From positions 1 through 64,000 of the forward strand of contig NZ_FMZB01000004.1 in NCBI RefSeq assembly GCF_900101385.1: a stretch of 64,000 bases of DNA, read 5' to 3'. A program made the translations under genes and the position numbers. Shown here in pieces: positions 35,486 to 45,126 of this stretch. The notes beneath the pieces were generated by a model. That model ran no database searches, was not told the DNA's origin, and worked only from the letters and a program-made list of their open reading frames with translations. The DNA comes from Terribacillus halophilus. GTDB lineage: Bacteria; Bacillota; Bacilli; Bacillales; Amphibacillaceae. The number at the start of each line of letters is the position of its first letter. Within the stretch, counting starts at the first letter, position 1.

Positions 35486-36325
35486 ATGAAGCGTGCGATG
35501 CTGTTTGCTGTGCTTAGCGCCGTATTAGTTGCAGCGGGATGTCAAAGCGAGCAAACTAGCCAGGGGCAAGATATGAATGAGAGCAAGACGGCTGAGAAGC
35601 AGACGGAAAATCAGCAAGCAGAGCAGGATCGGGAAAAAGACGGAGCCGAGGAGGAACAGGCCGCTATTGCAAAGCCTGATCAGCATCAGGTAGAAGCGGA
35701 TGATGTTGTCGGGACCATCGAGAACCCAGTGACTGTGGATAATCCTGATAGTATCGAAGTTGTCGTGAATAAAACAAGGAAGTTCCCCGATGGCTGGGAA
35801 CCGAAGGACTTAGTTGAGCCGGATGTACCGTTTTATTTCGATGAGCATCTGGAAAAACGCAAAATGCGCAAAGAAGCCGCCGAGGCACTGGAAGAGCTGT
35901 TTGCCGCTTCCCAGAAAGATGGAATGGAACTGGTAGCAGCAAGCGGTTACCGCTCAGAAGCAAGACAAAAGGAGATATATGAAAATAACGTCGCCACACA
36001 AGGGCAGAAAGAAACAGATAAAGTATCCTCCAGACCTGGGCGGAGTGAGCATCAAACAGGACTTGCCATCGATTTGACCTCTGCGGAGATGGCGCTTGCT
36101 TTGGAAGAAACATTTATCGACACGGATGAAGGAAAATGGCTCGCCGAGCATGCTCATGAATATGGTTTCATTATCCGCTATCTTCAAGGAAAATCCGATA
36201 TTACCGGTTACAGCTATGAACCATGGCATATCCGCTATGTCGGGAAGGACCTCGCTAAACAAATATACGAAGAAGGAACCACATTGGAGGAGCATTTCCA
36301 AATGGAGTCCGATCTAAAGAGCTGA
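35486..36325 (+). CDS. D-alanyl-D-alanine carboxypeptidase lipoprotein (VanY/YodJ type)
   Basis: Cell-wall zinc peptidase of family M15B, 279 residues. Lipobox VAAGC with Cys19, then a Glu/Gln-rich linker (20-80) and the catalytic domain: VAASGYRS, SEHQTGLAIDLT (zinc His and Asp) and EPWHIRYVG (second zinc His and base region). It trims D-Ala from peptidoglycan stem peptides. Architecture and length match B. subtilis YodJ. The ATG at 35486 follows AGAGGAGA; an upstream ATG lacks a site. Confidence 0.9.
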   Translation: MKRAMLFAVLSAVLVAAGCQSEQTSQGQDMNESKTAEKQTENQQAEQDREKDGAEEEQAAIAKPDQHQVEADDVVGTIENPVTVDNPDSIEVVVNKTRKFPDGWEPKDLVEPDVPFYFDEHLEKRKMRKEAAEALEELFAASQKDGMELVAASGYRSEARQKEIYENNVATQGQKETDKVSSRPGRSEHQTGLAIDLTSAEMALALEETFIDTDEGKWLAEHAHEYGFIIRYLQGKSDITGYSYEPWHIRYVGKDLAKQIYEEGTTLEEHFQMESDLKS

Positions 36326-36329
36326 AAAA

Positions 36330-36357
36330 GAGCCACTGTCCAAATGGGCGGTGGCTC
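36330..36357 (+). terminator. Hairpin after the VanY-type gene
   Basis: A 12-bp stem GAGCCACTGTCC / GGGCGGTGGCTC with a 4-base loop directly after the stop, but followed by CAATTTA rather than a clean T-run. The rest of 36358-36600 holds a small GGCATA/TATGCC hairpin (36393-36410) and a possible extended -10 (TGTTACAAT) for fumC. Confidence 0.6.
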
Positions 36358-36639
36358 CAATTTATGTGATGGGAGGTCACATACATTATTAGCGGCATAA
36401 CAGATATGCCAAAGACTTACTTGTCCAAATGTGCTTACGGTTGCTGCACAAAATATTGATTAATGATTTACTCACCTTGATTCTAACATATTGGAAAGAG
36501 GAAAGGTAGCCAAAAATATTAAATTTTTTAAAAAATGAAAACATAACCAACCATCCGAAGATGAGAGCCACAAAAAAGCTGATAATTTGTTACAATATAG
36601 GTGCCTTATCAAATGAACAATGAGGAGAGGGGAAGTAAA

Positions 36640-38025
36640 ATGGAATTTCGCATGGAAAAAGATACAATCGGAGAAATCCAAGTACCTGCAGATAAGTTTT
36701 GGGGAGCACAAACACAGCGCAGCAAGGAGAATTTTCCGATAGGTACAGAAAGAATGCCGAAGGAAATTGTATACGCTTTCGCTTTGCTGAAAAAAAGTGC
36801 TGCAAAAGCAAATCATGACTTAGGTTTGCTTGAGAAAGATAAAAGTGACGCTATTGGCTATGCTGCAGACCGGATTGCAAGCGGTGAGCTGGATGAACAT
36901 TTTCCGCTAGTTGTGTGGCAGACAGGCAGCGGTACGCAATCCAATATGAATGTGAACGAAGTCATTGCTTTTGTCGGAAACGAGTGGCTGAAAGAACAAG
37001 GGAAAGAAGTACGCCTGCATCCGAATGATGACGTCAATAAATCACAAAGCTCAAATGACACTTACCCGACAGCTCTACATATAGCTGCTGTGACACAGCT
37101 TGAAGATACAGTACTACCTGCCTTGAGTAAGCTTAAAACAACATTGAAAGGTAAATCAGACGCCTATCAAGATATCGTGAAAATCGGCCGCACCCATTTA
37201 CAAGATGCAACTCCGCTTACACTTGGCCAGGAAATAAGCGGCTGGCATCGCATGTTGGAAAAATCAGAACAAATGATCAAGACAAGCCTTCCATATGTAC
37301 AGGAATTGGCAATCGGCGGAACAGCAGTTGGAACAGGTCTGAATGCGCATCCTGATTTTTCCGAAAAGGTTTGCCGGGAATTATCACTTGCAACGGGTAA
37401 AGAATTCCGTTCAGCTGCGAATAAATTCCACGCCCTGACAAGTCATGATGAGATCGTGTTTGCACATGGAGCGCTGAAAGGCCTTGCTGCAGATATGATG
37501 AAAATTGCCAATGATGTACGCTGGCTCGCTAGCGGACCACGCTGCGGCATTGGTGAAATAGAAATACCTGCCAATGAACCTGGTAGCTCGATCATGCCAG
37601 GCAAAGTGAATCCTACTCAGAGCGAAGCCGTAACCATGGTAGCAGTACAGGTAATGGGGAATGATGCAGCCATCGGTTTTGCAGCCAGCCAAGGGAATTT
37701 TGAGCTGAATGTGTTCAAACCGGTCATTGCCTATAATTTCATTCAATCTGCCCAGCTTCTGGCGGATAGTATGATTTCTTTTAATGATCGCTGTGCAGTC
37801 GGCCTCGAACCAAACCGAGAAAAAATCGCAAAAAACCTTCAGGATTCGCTGATGTTAGTGACTGCTTTGAATCCGCATATCGGTTATGAAAATGCGGCGA
37901 AGATTGCCAAGAAAGCATTCGCTGAGAATTCAACCTTGAAAGAAGCTGCGGTTGCAAGCGGATTGCTTACAGAAGAACAGTTCGATTCCTATATCAAGCC
38001 GGAGGAAATGACTTATCCGAAATGA
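36640..38025 (+). CDS. fumC: Class II fumarase
   Basis: Iron-independent fumarate hydratase of the TCA cycle, homotetramer, called CitG in B. subtilis. 461 residues from the ATG behind GAGGAGAGGGG. Family landmarks: [11 protein letters not shown], the active-site [16 protein letters not shown] and the signature [13 protein letters not shown]; the C-terminal domain ends EEMTYPK. A related aspartase would differ in the active-site loop, but length and motifs fit fumarase. No operon partner; the SASP gene follows with its own promoter. Confidence 0.95.
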   Translation: MEFRMEKDTIGEIQVPADKFWGAQTQRSKENFPIGTERMPKEIVYAFALLKKSAAKANHDLGLLEKDKSDAIGYAADRIASGELDEHFPLVVWQTGSGTQSNMNVNEVIAFVGNEWLKEQGKEVRLHPNDDVNKSQSSNDTYPTALHIAAVTQLEDTVLPALSKLKTTLKGKSDAYQDIVKIGRTHLQDATPLTLGQEISGWHRMLEKSEQMIKTSLPYVQELAIGGTAVGTGLNAHPDFSEKVCRELSLATGKEFRSAANKFHALTSHDEIVFAHGALKGLAADMMKIANDVRWLASGPRCGIGEIEIPANEPGSSIMPGKVNPTQSEAVTMVAVQVMGNDAAIGFAASQGNFELNVFKPVIAYNFIQSAQLLADSMISFNDRCAVGLEPNREKIAKNLQDSLMLVTALNPHIGYENAAKIAKKAFAENSTLKEAAVASGLLTEEQFDSYIKPEEMTYPK

Positions 38026-38061
38026 CTGCCATGATTGACCAGGAGTTCCAATAAGTAATCC

Positions 38062-38090
38062 TGATAAAAAACACCTTCCTGCCCAAACTA
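38062..38090 (+). promoter_or_regulatory. Candidate sigma-G promoter of the SASP gene
   Basis: TGATA (38062-38066) and CAAACTA (38084-38090), 17 bases apart, resemble the forespore sigma-G consensus; SASP genes are the classic sigma-G targets. Confidence 0.5.
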
Positions 38091-38112
38091 AAGGCATAGG
38101 AGGTGAACAAAC

Positions 38113-38313
38113 ATGGCGAACAACAACTCTAACCAATTGGTAGTACCAGGCGTACAACAAGCAATCGACCAAATGAAATTCGAAATCGCACAAGAGTTCG
38201 GTGTAACTCTAGGCGGTAACGAAACTTCTCGTGCTAACGGTTCTGTTGGCGGAGAGATCACAAAACGTCTTGTAGCTTCTGCTCAGTCTCAGCTTAACGG
38301 CGGTCAATTCTAA
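38113..38313 (+). CDS. Alpha/beta-type small acid-soluble spore protein
   Basis: DNA-coating protein of the dormant spore core, 66 residues. It shows the conserved family blocks: the GPR protease site around [26 protein letters not shown] and an Asn/Gln-rich N-terminus. It protects DNA from UV and heat and is degraded to amino acids on germination. AGGAGGTGAAC precedes the ATG. B. subtilis also has an SASP gene (sspB) near yheA-yheI, so the place is roughly conserved. Confidence 0.95.
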   Translation: MANNNSNQLVVPGVQQAIDQMKFEIAQEFGVTLGGNETSRANGSVGGEITKRLVASAQSQLNGGQF

Positions 38314-38331
38314 TTTCATATCGATGGCAAG

Positions 38332-38358
38332 AGAGGCACCCACAAGCGGTGCCTCTTT
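38332..38358. terminator. Bidirectional terminator after the SASP gene
   Basis: AGAGGCACC (38332-38340) / GGTGCCTCT (38348-38356) stem, T-rich flank, between convergent genes. Confidence 0.85.
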
Positions 38359-38361
38359 CTT

Positions 38362-39243
38362 TTATGGAAGACTATGGATCGCCAAGTATAGGGCAAAGGC
38401 ATCTTGGAATTTTCGAATGTCCAGCCCTGTTTTTTCTGTCAGCTTATCCAAACGGTAATTCAAGCTATTGCGATGTATGTACAGCTTCTTAGCGGTTAAG
38501 GTCAGGTTCTGGTTGCAAGCAAAATACATACGGACAGTCCGCAGCAGTTCATTATCCTCATCCAACCCTTGCAAGATATGCTGTGCGATATGCTGCCGAT
38601 CACTTTTTGACAGCAGCGAATGCATTAATTGGGGAACCGTATCCTTAAAATAAAGTACATGGTTGGAAGCATGGGATGGAATCCGCTGGTATGCTTTAAG
38701 CAGCCATTCATATTGCTTCGCTGCATCTTCCACCGAAGGCAGCCAAGGACTGATGAATAGGCGAATGGAAGCTGATAAATCATACATAAGCATGTCGACG
38801 ACTTCTTCATAATGAATAGGTTCTTTCTGACGGCTTTCGATAATCAGGCCTGTATGTTTTGTGAACCAGATAAATGCAAGCGGATTTTCGGTCAGATTAT
38901 CCATCGCCTCCCTGAAGGATTCTGCTTTCGCTTGCCCTTCTATGTCGAAGAAAATGAAGCGGCATCCGTCCGCATAAAGCGGATTTTGGATCAATCCATC
39001 TGTCTTGGCTTCTTCATGGAGCAGCTGATACCAAGCTGTATCGGTGCTGTTTCCATTCGGTAAGCTTACTGGTGAGGCGATATGATGGAGCAAAGCGAGC
39101 TCGCGTTCGTTCAGCTCATCCGCAGGCAAACCAATAAATTCCCCATCCTCCATGCGGAACCAATGGTATCCATCTGTATCAAAGCCCTCAAAACTGTTTG
39201 TCTTCACGATGCTAGAAAATAATTTCTCCAGTTCTTCAAGCAT
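38362..39243 (-). CDS. PucR-type helix-turn-helix regulator
   Basis: 293-residue transcription factor. The C-terminal part (about 235-293) is the PucR-family helix-turn-helix: FACNQNLTLTAKKLYIHRNSLNYRLDKLTEKTGLD. The long N-terminal part has no recognised ligand domain; it contains a region like the diguanylate-cyclase-related middle domain of these regulators. The start is the Met of MLEELEKLF, seven bases after GGGAGA. It is divergent from yheB and could control it or itself; the target is unknown. Confidence 0.82.
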   Translation of the reverse strand: MLEELEKLFSSIVKTNSFEGFDTDGYHWFRMEDGEFIGLPADELNERELALLHHIASPVSLPNGNSTDTAWYQLLHEEAKTDGLIQNPLYADGCRFIFFDIEGQAKAESFREAMDNLTENPLAFIWFTKHTGLIIESRQKEPIHYEEVVDMLMYDLSASIRLFISPWLPSVEDAAKQYEWLLKAYQRIPSHASNHVLYFKDTVPQLMHSLLSKSDRQHIAQHILQGLDEDNELLRTVRMYFACNQNLTLTAKKLYIHRNSLNYRLDKLTEKTGLDIRKFQDAFALYLAIHSLP

Positions 39244-39335
39244 GTATATTTCTCCCATCCGAAAATTCTGTTTCTTTGTGATTGGTGTTATTTGTATTAT
39301 ACTAAAACCGAAGTAAACAGAAAGGTCGATAAAAC

Positions 39336-40463
39336 ATGAATAGTGGAGATTTCTGGTTAATTTTATCTATGGCGCTTGTGGGAGCAGTAATAGGCGGAAT
39401 CACAAATTACTTGGCGATAAAGATGCTGTTCAAGCCTCACCGCGCCATTTATATAGGAAAATGGCGGCTTCCCTTTACGCCAGGGCTGATTCCCAAACGC
39501 AGAAATGATTTGGCTCGGTCGCTAGGGAAAACAGTAGTGGATCATTTGCTTACACCTAAAGGGATGCAAGCGAGATTGATTGATGAAGGCTTCCAGATGA
39601 AGGTGAATGCCTGGGCCAAGCGGGAAGTGTTTCGATTCATCAGATCCGATCGTACACTCAGGCAGCTGCTGTCTGATTTGAATGTAACTGTCGATGCAGA
39701 TGTTCTCCATACGAAGGCAGCTGCACGAATGAGCAGGCAAATGGAGAAACAGGCTGATAAAGAAATTGGGAGCTTATTGCCGCTTGAATTGAAGGAAAAG
39801 ACAGATGATGCAGCTGGGCGGGCAGCTTATCATATTCAGCAGATGCTGCTTGCTTATGTGGACAGCTATGATGGCCGGCGGAAGATACAGGAGCTGGTTC
39901 ACAGCTTCCTGCAAGGCAGGGGGTTTCTCGGAAGCATGCTATCTTCCTTTATGGACCCTGACAGCGCTGTCGATAAAATCCAGCCGGTGATCATGGAATC
40001 TGTCGGTGCTGAGGGCACTCATCGCTGGCTGCATCAGCTGCTCGCTGATGAAATGGATAAACTAATGAAAAAGAAAGTAGGCGAAGTGACTGGAACAATC
40101 GGTCAGGATATGGTGGATGACGCAATCCGACAGGTGCTAAGGCAATCGATACCATTTGATGAACTGCTCGACACGCCGATTCACGTGTATATGGAAAATA
40201 TAGAGGATAAAGTAGTAGAAGAAAAACTGACATTTTTGGTACAGCGGACCCTCCGGCGTCTTGCTGATCAGGTGCCTGTCATTATGGAGCAATTGGAGCT
40301 GGCCAAGATGGTCGAAAAAGAAGTGGCCGGTTTTCCGCTCGAACGAGTCGAAGAGCTGGTACTGGCTATTTCCAATAAGGAATTTAAGCTGATTACGTAT
40401 CTCGGTTTCCTCTTGGGCGGAATCGTTGGTATTTTCCAAGGAATCATTGCACTTTTTATCTGA
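39336..40463 (+). CDS. yheB: DUF445 membrane protein YheB
   Basis: 375-residue protein of the DUF445 family: a membrane helix at the N-terminus (about 8-28) containing GAVIGGITNYLAIKMLF, the family core with FTPGLIPKRRNDLARSLG, a long helical middle and a second membrane helix at the extreme C-terminus (about 352-374). Function unknown. Followed closely by yheA, as in B. subtilis. The ATG has only a weak AAAGG site. Confidence 0.88.
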   Translation: MNSGDFWLILSMALVGAVIGGITNYLAIKMLFKPHRAIYIGKWRLPFTPGLIPKRRNDLARSLGKTVVDHLLTPKGMQARLIDEGFQMKVNAWAKREVFRFIRSDRTLRQLLSDLNVTVDADVLHTKAAARMSRQMEKQADKEIGSLLPLELKEKTDDAAGRAAYHIQQMLLAYVDSYDGRRKIQELVHSFLQGRGFLGSMLSSFMDPDSAVDKIQPVIMESVGAEGTHRWLHQLLADEMDKLMKKKVGEVTGTIGQDMVDDAIRQVLRQSIPFDELLDTPIHVYMENIEDKVVEEKLTFLVQRTLRRLADQVPVIMEQLELAKMVEKEVAGFPLERVEELVLAISNKEFKLITYLGFLLGGIVGIFQGIIALFI

Positions 40464-40535
40464 TGGCTTGAACTATACAGCGCTCTATCGGTTTGTTATA
40501 GTGGAACTTGAGTAAAAATGAGGAGGTACGTACCC

Positions 40536-40889
40536 ATGGCTAATATGTACGATCATGCGTATGACTTAGAAAAAGCAATTCGTGAAAGTGAAGAATTCAA
40601 AGGCTTGAAAGCCGCTTATGATACGGTTATGAACGATGAATCTTCCAAGCAGATGTTCGAGAACTTCCGTAACATCCAGCTTGAATTGCAGCAAAAGCAA
40701 ATGCAAGGACAGGAAATCACCGAAGAAGAAGTACAAAAAGCACAAAGCGTAGTGCAAGTTGTGCAGCAAAATGAACAGATTGCAAAACTAATGGAGCAGG
40801 AACAGCGTCTGAACATTGCAATCAACGATATCAGCCGTATCATCACGAAACCTTTGGAAGAGCTTTACGGACAGTCTGATATGCAGTAA
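40536..40889 (+). CDS. yheA: YlbF/YmcA-family protein YheA
   Basis: 117-residue all-helical, Gln/Glu-rich protein of the YlbF/YmcA (DUF964) family, exactly the length of B. subtilis YheA. Relatives YlbF and YmcA form a complex with YaaT that affects RNase Y, competence and biofilm formation; whether YheA does is unknown. ATG behind GAGGAGGT. Downstream of yheB and closed by a terminator. Confidence 0.9.
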   Translation: MANMYDHAYDLEKAIRESEEFKGLKAAYDTVMNDESSKQMFENFRNIQLELQQKQMQGQEITEEEVQKAQSVVQVVQQNEQIAKLMEQEQRLNIAINDISRIITKPLEELYGQSDMQ

Positions 40890-40894
40890 GCATC

Positions 40895-40929
40895 AACCTC
40901 TTTGCCAATTGGCAAAGAGGTTTTCTTTT
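40895..40929 (+). terminator. Terminator after yheA
   Basis: Perfect 12-bp stem AACCTCTTTGCC / GGCAAAGAGGTT with an AATT loop and T-rich tail. Confidence 0.9.
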
Positions 40930-41000
40930 GTTTCAAACCGAACGTGCATTCGCAAGTCCGGCGTGCTACTATAGAAAGAAAGCACACGAAAGGAAAATAC

Positions 41001-42230
41001 ATGCAGACAAAAATAACATTCATCCATGCTGCCGACCTGCATTTGGACAGTCAAATGGAAGGATTGACTGCTGCACATCCCACTATGAAAAGTCGTCTGC
41101 AGGAAAGCACATTCCAATCTTTGAAAAAGCTTGTACAAAGTGCAATTGATAATAAAGTTGATTTCATCCTGCTGGCAGGGGATATTTTTGATTCCAACAG
41201 ACAATCCTTAAAAGCACTCGTTGCTTTGCGTGAAGCCTGTAGGGAGCTGCAAAAGCATCGGATTGAAGTGTATATACAGTATGGTAACCACGATTTTACA
41301 GGAAAGCAGCCGATAATGAGCTATCCGGATAATGTACATATTTTCAAGACTGAAAAAGTGGAAACCTTCCTATATAAAAAGAACGGAGAGCCAGCAGCTG
41401 CCATTCATGGATTCAGCTATACAACCAGGCATATCAAATCAAGAAAAGTACAGGATTATAAAGCAAAAGGCGCAGGCATATACCAGATTGGAATGCTCCA
41501 TGGCAGCATTGCCACGGGCGGTGCTGCGGATATCTATGCACCTTTCAGCATTGATGAGCTGAAACGCGCAGGCTTTGATTATTGGGCATTGGGACACATC
41601 CACAAGCGCGAAACATTGTCGGAGCAGCCGCCCATTGTCTATCCGGGCAATATTCAAGGCAGACATCGTAAAGAGACAGGGGAGAAGGGCTGTTACTTGG
41701 TGGAATTAATGGGGCAATCCTGTTCCTTGACTTTTGTACCTTTACAGGATTTACGATTTGAAGAAGTGGCATTTGACATCGAAGAAGGCTCGGCACTATA
41801 TGAAGTGGAAAAGACGCTAATGGATCTTTGCCATAAATGGGAGAAAGCGTTCGGAGCGGCAGTTCTGCATGTGACCTTCCAAGGATTGGCGCATCAGTTG
41901 ATCGGGTGGGAGCAGGAGGATAGGCTGGAAGAGCTGCTTGATATCGTAAATGAGCAGCAGCACAGCCTTGGCAGCCAGCTCGTATTGGCAAGCTATTCTG
42001 TCCAATCATCCCTCGAAGTGAAGCCCGAACAACTCGTTGCGCGCAGCGACTTTACAGCTGCATTGCTTACCGCTGCCTATCACCCGGATGAAATGAGAAA
42101 AAGTTTGGATGAGCTGATGAGAAATCGTCAGTTCCGCAAAATCAAGCAGTCCTATTCGGATGTCGAATTGCAGGAGATGTTAGAGGAAGCGAAACAACTG
42201 CTGCTCCTATCTTTATTGGAGGTCGAGTGA
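41001..42230 (+). CDS. yhaO: Metallophosphoesterase / DNA exonuclease YhaO
   Basis: 409-residue calcineurin-type phosphoesterase related to SbcD/Mre11 nucleases. Two-metal motifs: HAADLHLDS (about 15), LAGDIFDSNR (about 55), YGNHDF (about 95), with later His residues in MLHGS and ALGHIHKRE. The ATG follows AAAGGAAAATAC. Its stop lies within a few bases of the start of the SMC-like partner yhaN, so they probably form one complex, as SbcC/SbcD do. Role in DNA repair is inferred from the family. Confidence 0.9.
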   Translation: MQTKITFIHAADLHLDSQMEGLTAAHPTMKSRLQESTFQSLKKLVQSAIDNKVDFILLAGDIFDSNRQSLKALVALREACRELQKHRIEVYIQYGNHDFTGKQPIMSYPDNVHIFKTEKVETFLYKKNGEPAAAIHGFSYTTRHIKSRKVQDYKAKGAGIYQIGMLHGSIATGGAADIYAPFSIDELKRAGFDYWALGHIHKRETLSEQPPIVYPGNIQGRHRKETGEKGCYLVELMGQSCSLTFVPLQDLRFEEVAFDIEEGSALYEVEKTLMDLCHKWEKAFGAAVLHVTFQGLAHQLIGWEQEDRLEELLDIVNEQQHSLGSQLVLASYSVQSSLEVKPEQLVARSDFTAALLTAAYHPDEMRKSLDELMRNRQFRKIKQSYSDVELQEMLEEAKQLLLLSLLEVE

Positions 42231-42232
42231 AC

Positions 42233-45040
42233 ATGCATATCATCGATGGACATATATATGATTTTGGTAAGCTGCATGACTATACCTTCGATTTCCAAGA
42301 CAAATCGCTGATCATCATTCAAGGAGAAAATGAAGCTGGTAAATCGACTCTGAAATCATTTATCATTTATATATTATTCGGTATGCGCACACGTGAATTG
42401 GAGTCCTTTATACCGAGGACTGGCGGTATGCCGGGCGGAAGGCTCACACTTGGGTTTGCGGATGGAGAGGTCATCGTAGAGCGGATCCAGGATCGGCATA
42501 ATGGACAGGCAGTATGCTATGTTGGAATGGAACAAAAGGATCAGCAATGGCTGGATGAGCGGCTTGGTGGCATGGATCCTTCGGTATTTCGTCAAGTATT
42601 CTTGCTGGATACAGAAATGCTTGTTTCCTTGCAGATGACAGACAAAGAGCAAATCGGTCAAGTTTTGCTCGATGCAGGTCAGACAGGTGCAGCTGCTATC
42701 CAAAAGTTAAAGAAGCAGCTGCAGCAGGATTTACAGCAGCTGTTTCGTCCTCAAGGAAGAAAGCCGAAAATAAACAGCATGCTGCATATGCTTCATGAAC
42801 AAGAGCGTCTGGTACAAGAGCTGCAGCAAAAAGAGGCAGCTTATCTTCCAGATAAAGAAAAATTACAGGAGATACATGAAAAGATTGCTGCCTTGCAAAC
42901 AAAGAAGGCGGCGCTTCGCGGCAAGATCAGCGTTCAAAACCAGCTACTGCAAGCCATTCCTTGGCAAAAGAAAGCAGCTTTTGCACAGGAGCAACTGCAG
43001 CAGATGGAATCTGTGGCAGTCTTCCCTGGCGAAGGTCTTGAACGGATGCAGGAAATCCAGCATCAGCTGCAGCCGCTGGAGGCACAATATCACGTTCACG
43101 AAAAGGAAATTGCTTCCATTCGACAAGAGCTGGAATCAACAGAAAAGCAGCTGATGAAAGAAGATGTGTACAAAGAGTTGTATGACCTAACTGTCAGAAC
43201 GGACTGGACAGGCAGCGAGAAACGAATGCAGCAATTGAAGGAGGAATCCGTAAAACTGCGGAATCAAACAGCCAGCATTCGTTTAAGCTATCCTTATCCA
43301 GAAGATTTCTTTTTTGACGCTTATATGTCGGAAGCTGCTGAGGAATGGCGTCCGATGCAGGAAGAGATGATGATACTGCAAGCGGATAGTGAACGGACTC
43401 ATCAAGCCATTGCTTCTAAGAGACAGGAGATAGAAAAAATCGATCATCTTCAGGAGCGTATCCAGCAGAGCTTGCTGTCAGAAAAAGAGTACCGGGAACT
43501 TCATACTCAACAAGATAAAAAGCATACAGCAAACGATTTTCGAATGGGAATTCTATCACCTATCAGCTTCTTGTTTGTTTTTGCATTGCTTTTGGGTGGT
43601 ATTGGTATTGTAATGCTAAATTGGGTCTTGGTTGGCAGCGGAGTTTTTCTGATAGGTGGAGCGGCATTGTTTTGGATCCTCGGCCATACATCCTCGGGTT
43701 CCTCTTCTTACGCAGGGGAGAAGTTGACGGAACAGCAGGATTTAAGGGTCCGATGGCGGCAGTTGGAGGAGCAGCGACATCCATTGGAAATACAGCTTGT
43801 GGAAATACAGCAGGAACAGGCAACGCAGCTAAAGCAAAGAGAGAATTTACAGCGGATTGCAAATATATGGATGGAACGATTCCCTTGCTTGCAAGATATT
43901 CCGCTCGTCGATTGGCTGAAAGCAACTCAGGAATGGAAAACAAGAGAGCAGCTGGAACGTATGCTTGAAAGGACGGAGCAAGAGCTGGAAGAACAGCGGC
44001 ATCATGATGAAAATGCTATTCATCAGCTCCAGGGAATCATAGGGCTGCCTTGCGATTTCTCTCAAAAGGAAACGATTGGACGGGCGGAATACGTACTCGA
44101 GACACAGCAAAAGCTAAGGCATGTATTGGAGCAGCTGTCAGTTCGGCAACGAGATATCGAGCATCACCTATTTGAACTTGACAAGCAGATAAAACCTTTA
44201 CAGCAACAGAAGGAGCAATTGTATGCATTTGCGGGGGCCCAGAATGACAGTCAGTTTCTGCAGCTAGCTGAGCTGGACCGAAAAAAGAAGCAGCTTGTAG
44301 AAGAATTGGAGCACTATCGAATTCAGATCAAAGCCATTATGCCTGACGGGCGATCATTGGAAGAGGATATCGAATGCGAGCAGGAAATGGTGGAACAGCG
44401 GATTGCTAACTTTGAAATGGAGCACGAGAGCGTGGAAGAAGAGCTGGATAGATATCGGCAGCAAGCTGCGACATTGCAGGTCAAGCAGGCTGACCTCGAA
44501 TCGGATACAGAGGCTTCGATAGCTTATCATGAAATGCAGCGCCAAAAGCAAGTGCTGACAGCTGCTGGACGAAAGTGGGCTGTCCGGAAGCTGGCTTATG
44601 ACATGCTGCTCCAAACGAAGCGAACCTTTCAGGAAGAGAACTTCCCTAAAGTATTGAGTGAAGCGAGCAGACTTTTCTGTCAAGTGGCAGATACGTACAA
44701 TGCTCTTACATTGTCTGATGAGGGTAAGCTGATCGTAAAAGACAGTTATAACAGGGAGATCGAGGTCGGGCAACTTTCCAGAGGAACGATCGAACAGCTT
44801 TATCTTTGTCTTCGGCTTGCCCTGTCACGGCATCTTGGTGTCCGGGAGAGCTTCCCCTTATTGATTGATGATGCATTCAGTCACACGGATCATACCAGAA
44901 GGGGGCGTTTTTTGCCTATACTTCAAGCCGCTGCAAATGTCCAGCAAATCATTTTGTTTACGTGGGAAGAACCGTCGCCTGAATGGTCCCGGGAATTCAA
45001 AATGCTCCAACTCGGAAAAACGCAGAAAACTAGTTCCTGA
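42233..45040 (+). CDS. yhaN: SMC/Rad50-like ATPase with a membrane hairpin, YhaN
   Basis: 935-residue ATPase with split head domains. The N-terminal Walker A is GENEAGKST (about 38), the C-terminal part has the signature-like QLSRGTIEQLYLCLRLALS and Walker B LLIDDAFSHTD. Between them lie long Gln/Glu-rich coiled coils. Unlike SbcC, the middle (about 440-485) holds two hydrophobic helices separated by a short turn, so the tip of the coil appears to sit in the membrane, as in B. subtilis YhaN. ATG 42233 is 9 bases after GGAGGT; partner of YhaO. Confidence 0.9.
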   Translation: MHIIDGHIYDFGKLHDYTFDFQDKSLIIIQGENEAGKSTLKSFIIYILFGMRTRELESFIPRTGGMPGGRLTLGFADGEVIVERIQDRHNGQAVCYVGMEQKDQQWLDERLGGMDPSVFRQVFLLDTEMLVSLQMTDKEQIGQVLLDAGQTGAAAIQKLKKQLQQDLQQLFRPQGRKPKINSMLHMLHEQERLVQELQQKEAAYLPDKEKLQEIHEKIAALQTKKAALRGKISVQNQLLQAIPWQKKAAFAQEQLQQMESVAVFPGEGLERMQEIQHQLQPLEAQYHVHEKEIASIRQELESTEKQLMKEDVYKELYDLTVRTDWTGSEKRMQQLKEESVKLRNQTASIRLSYPYPEDFFFDAYMSEAAEEWRPMQEEMMILQADSERTHQAIASKRQEIEKIDHLQERIQQSLLSEKEYRELHTQQDKKHTANDFRMGILSPISFLFVFALLLGGIGIVMLNWVLVGSGVFLIGGAALFWILGHTSSGSSSYAGEKLTEQQDLRVRWRQLEEQRHPLEIQLVEIQQEQATQLKQRENLQRIANIWMERFPCLQDIPLVDWLKATQEWKTREQLERMLERTEQELEEQRHHDENAIHQLQGIIGLPCDFSQKETIGRAEYVLETQQKLRHVLEQLSVRQRDIEHHLFELDKQIKPLQQQKEQLYAFAGAQNDSQFLQLAELDRKKKQLVEELEHYRIQIKAIMPDGRSLEEDIECEQEMVEQRIANFEMEHESVEEELDRYRQQAATLQVKQADLESDTEASIAYHEMQRQKQVLTAAGRKWAVRKLAYDMLLQTKRTFQEENFPKVLSEASRLFCQVADTYNALTLSDEGKLIVKDSYNREIEVGQLSRGTIEQLYLCLRLALSRHLGVRESFPLLIDDAFSHTDHTRRGRFLPILQAAANVQQIILFTWEEPSPEWSREFKMLQLGKTQKTSS

Positions 45041-45126
45041 TAGCGCTTTTGCATTCGCAAAAAGGTGACAATAATGGTAAACTGATTAAGATAAAATTGG
45101 ATTATTGTAAGCTGGAGGGTCGGGCA

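Noticed and set aside
36520-36540. A catabolite-responsive element (cre) before fumC
   Set aside because: TGAAAACATAACCA differs from the consensus at three key positions, including the central CG.
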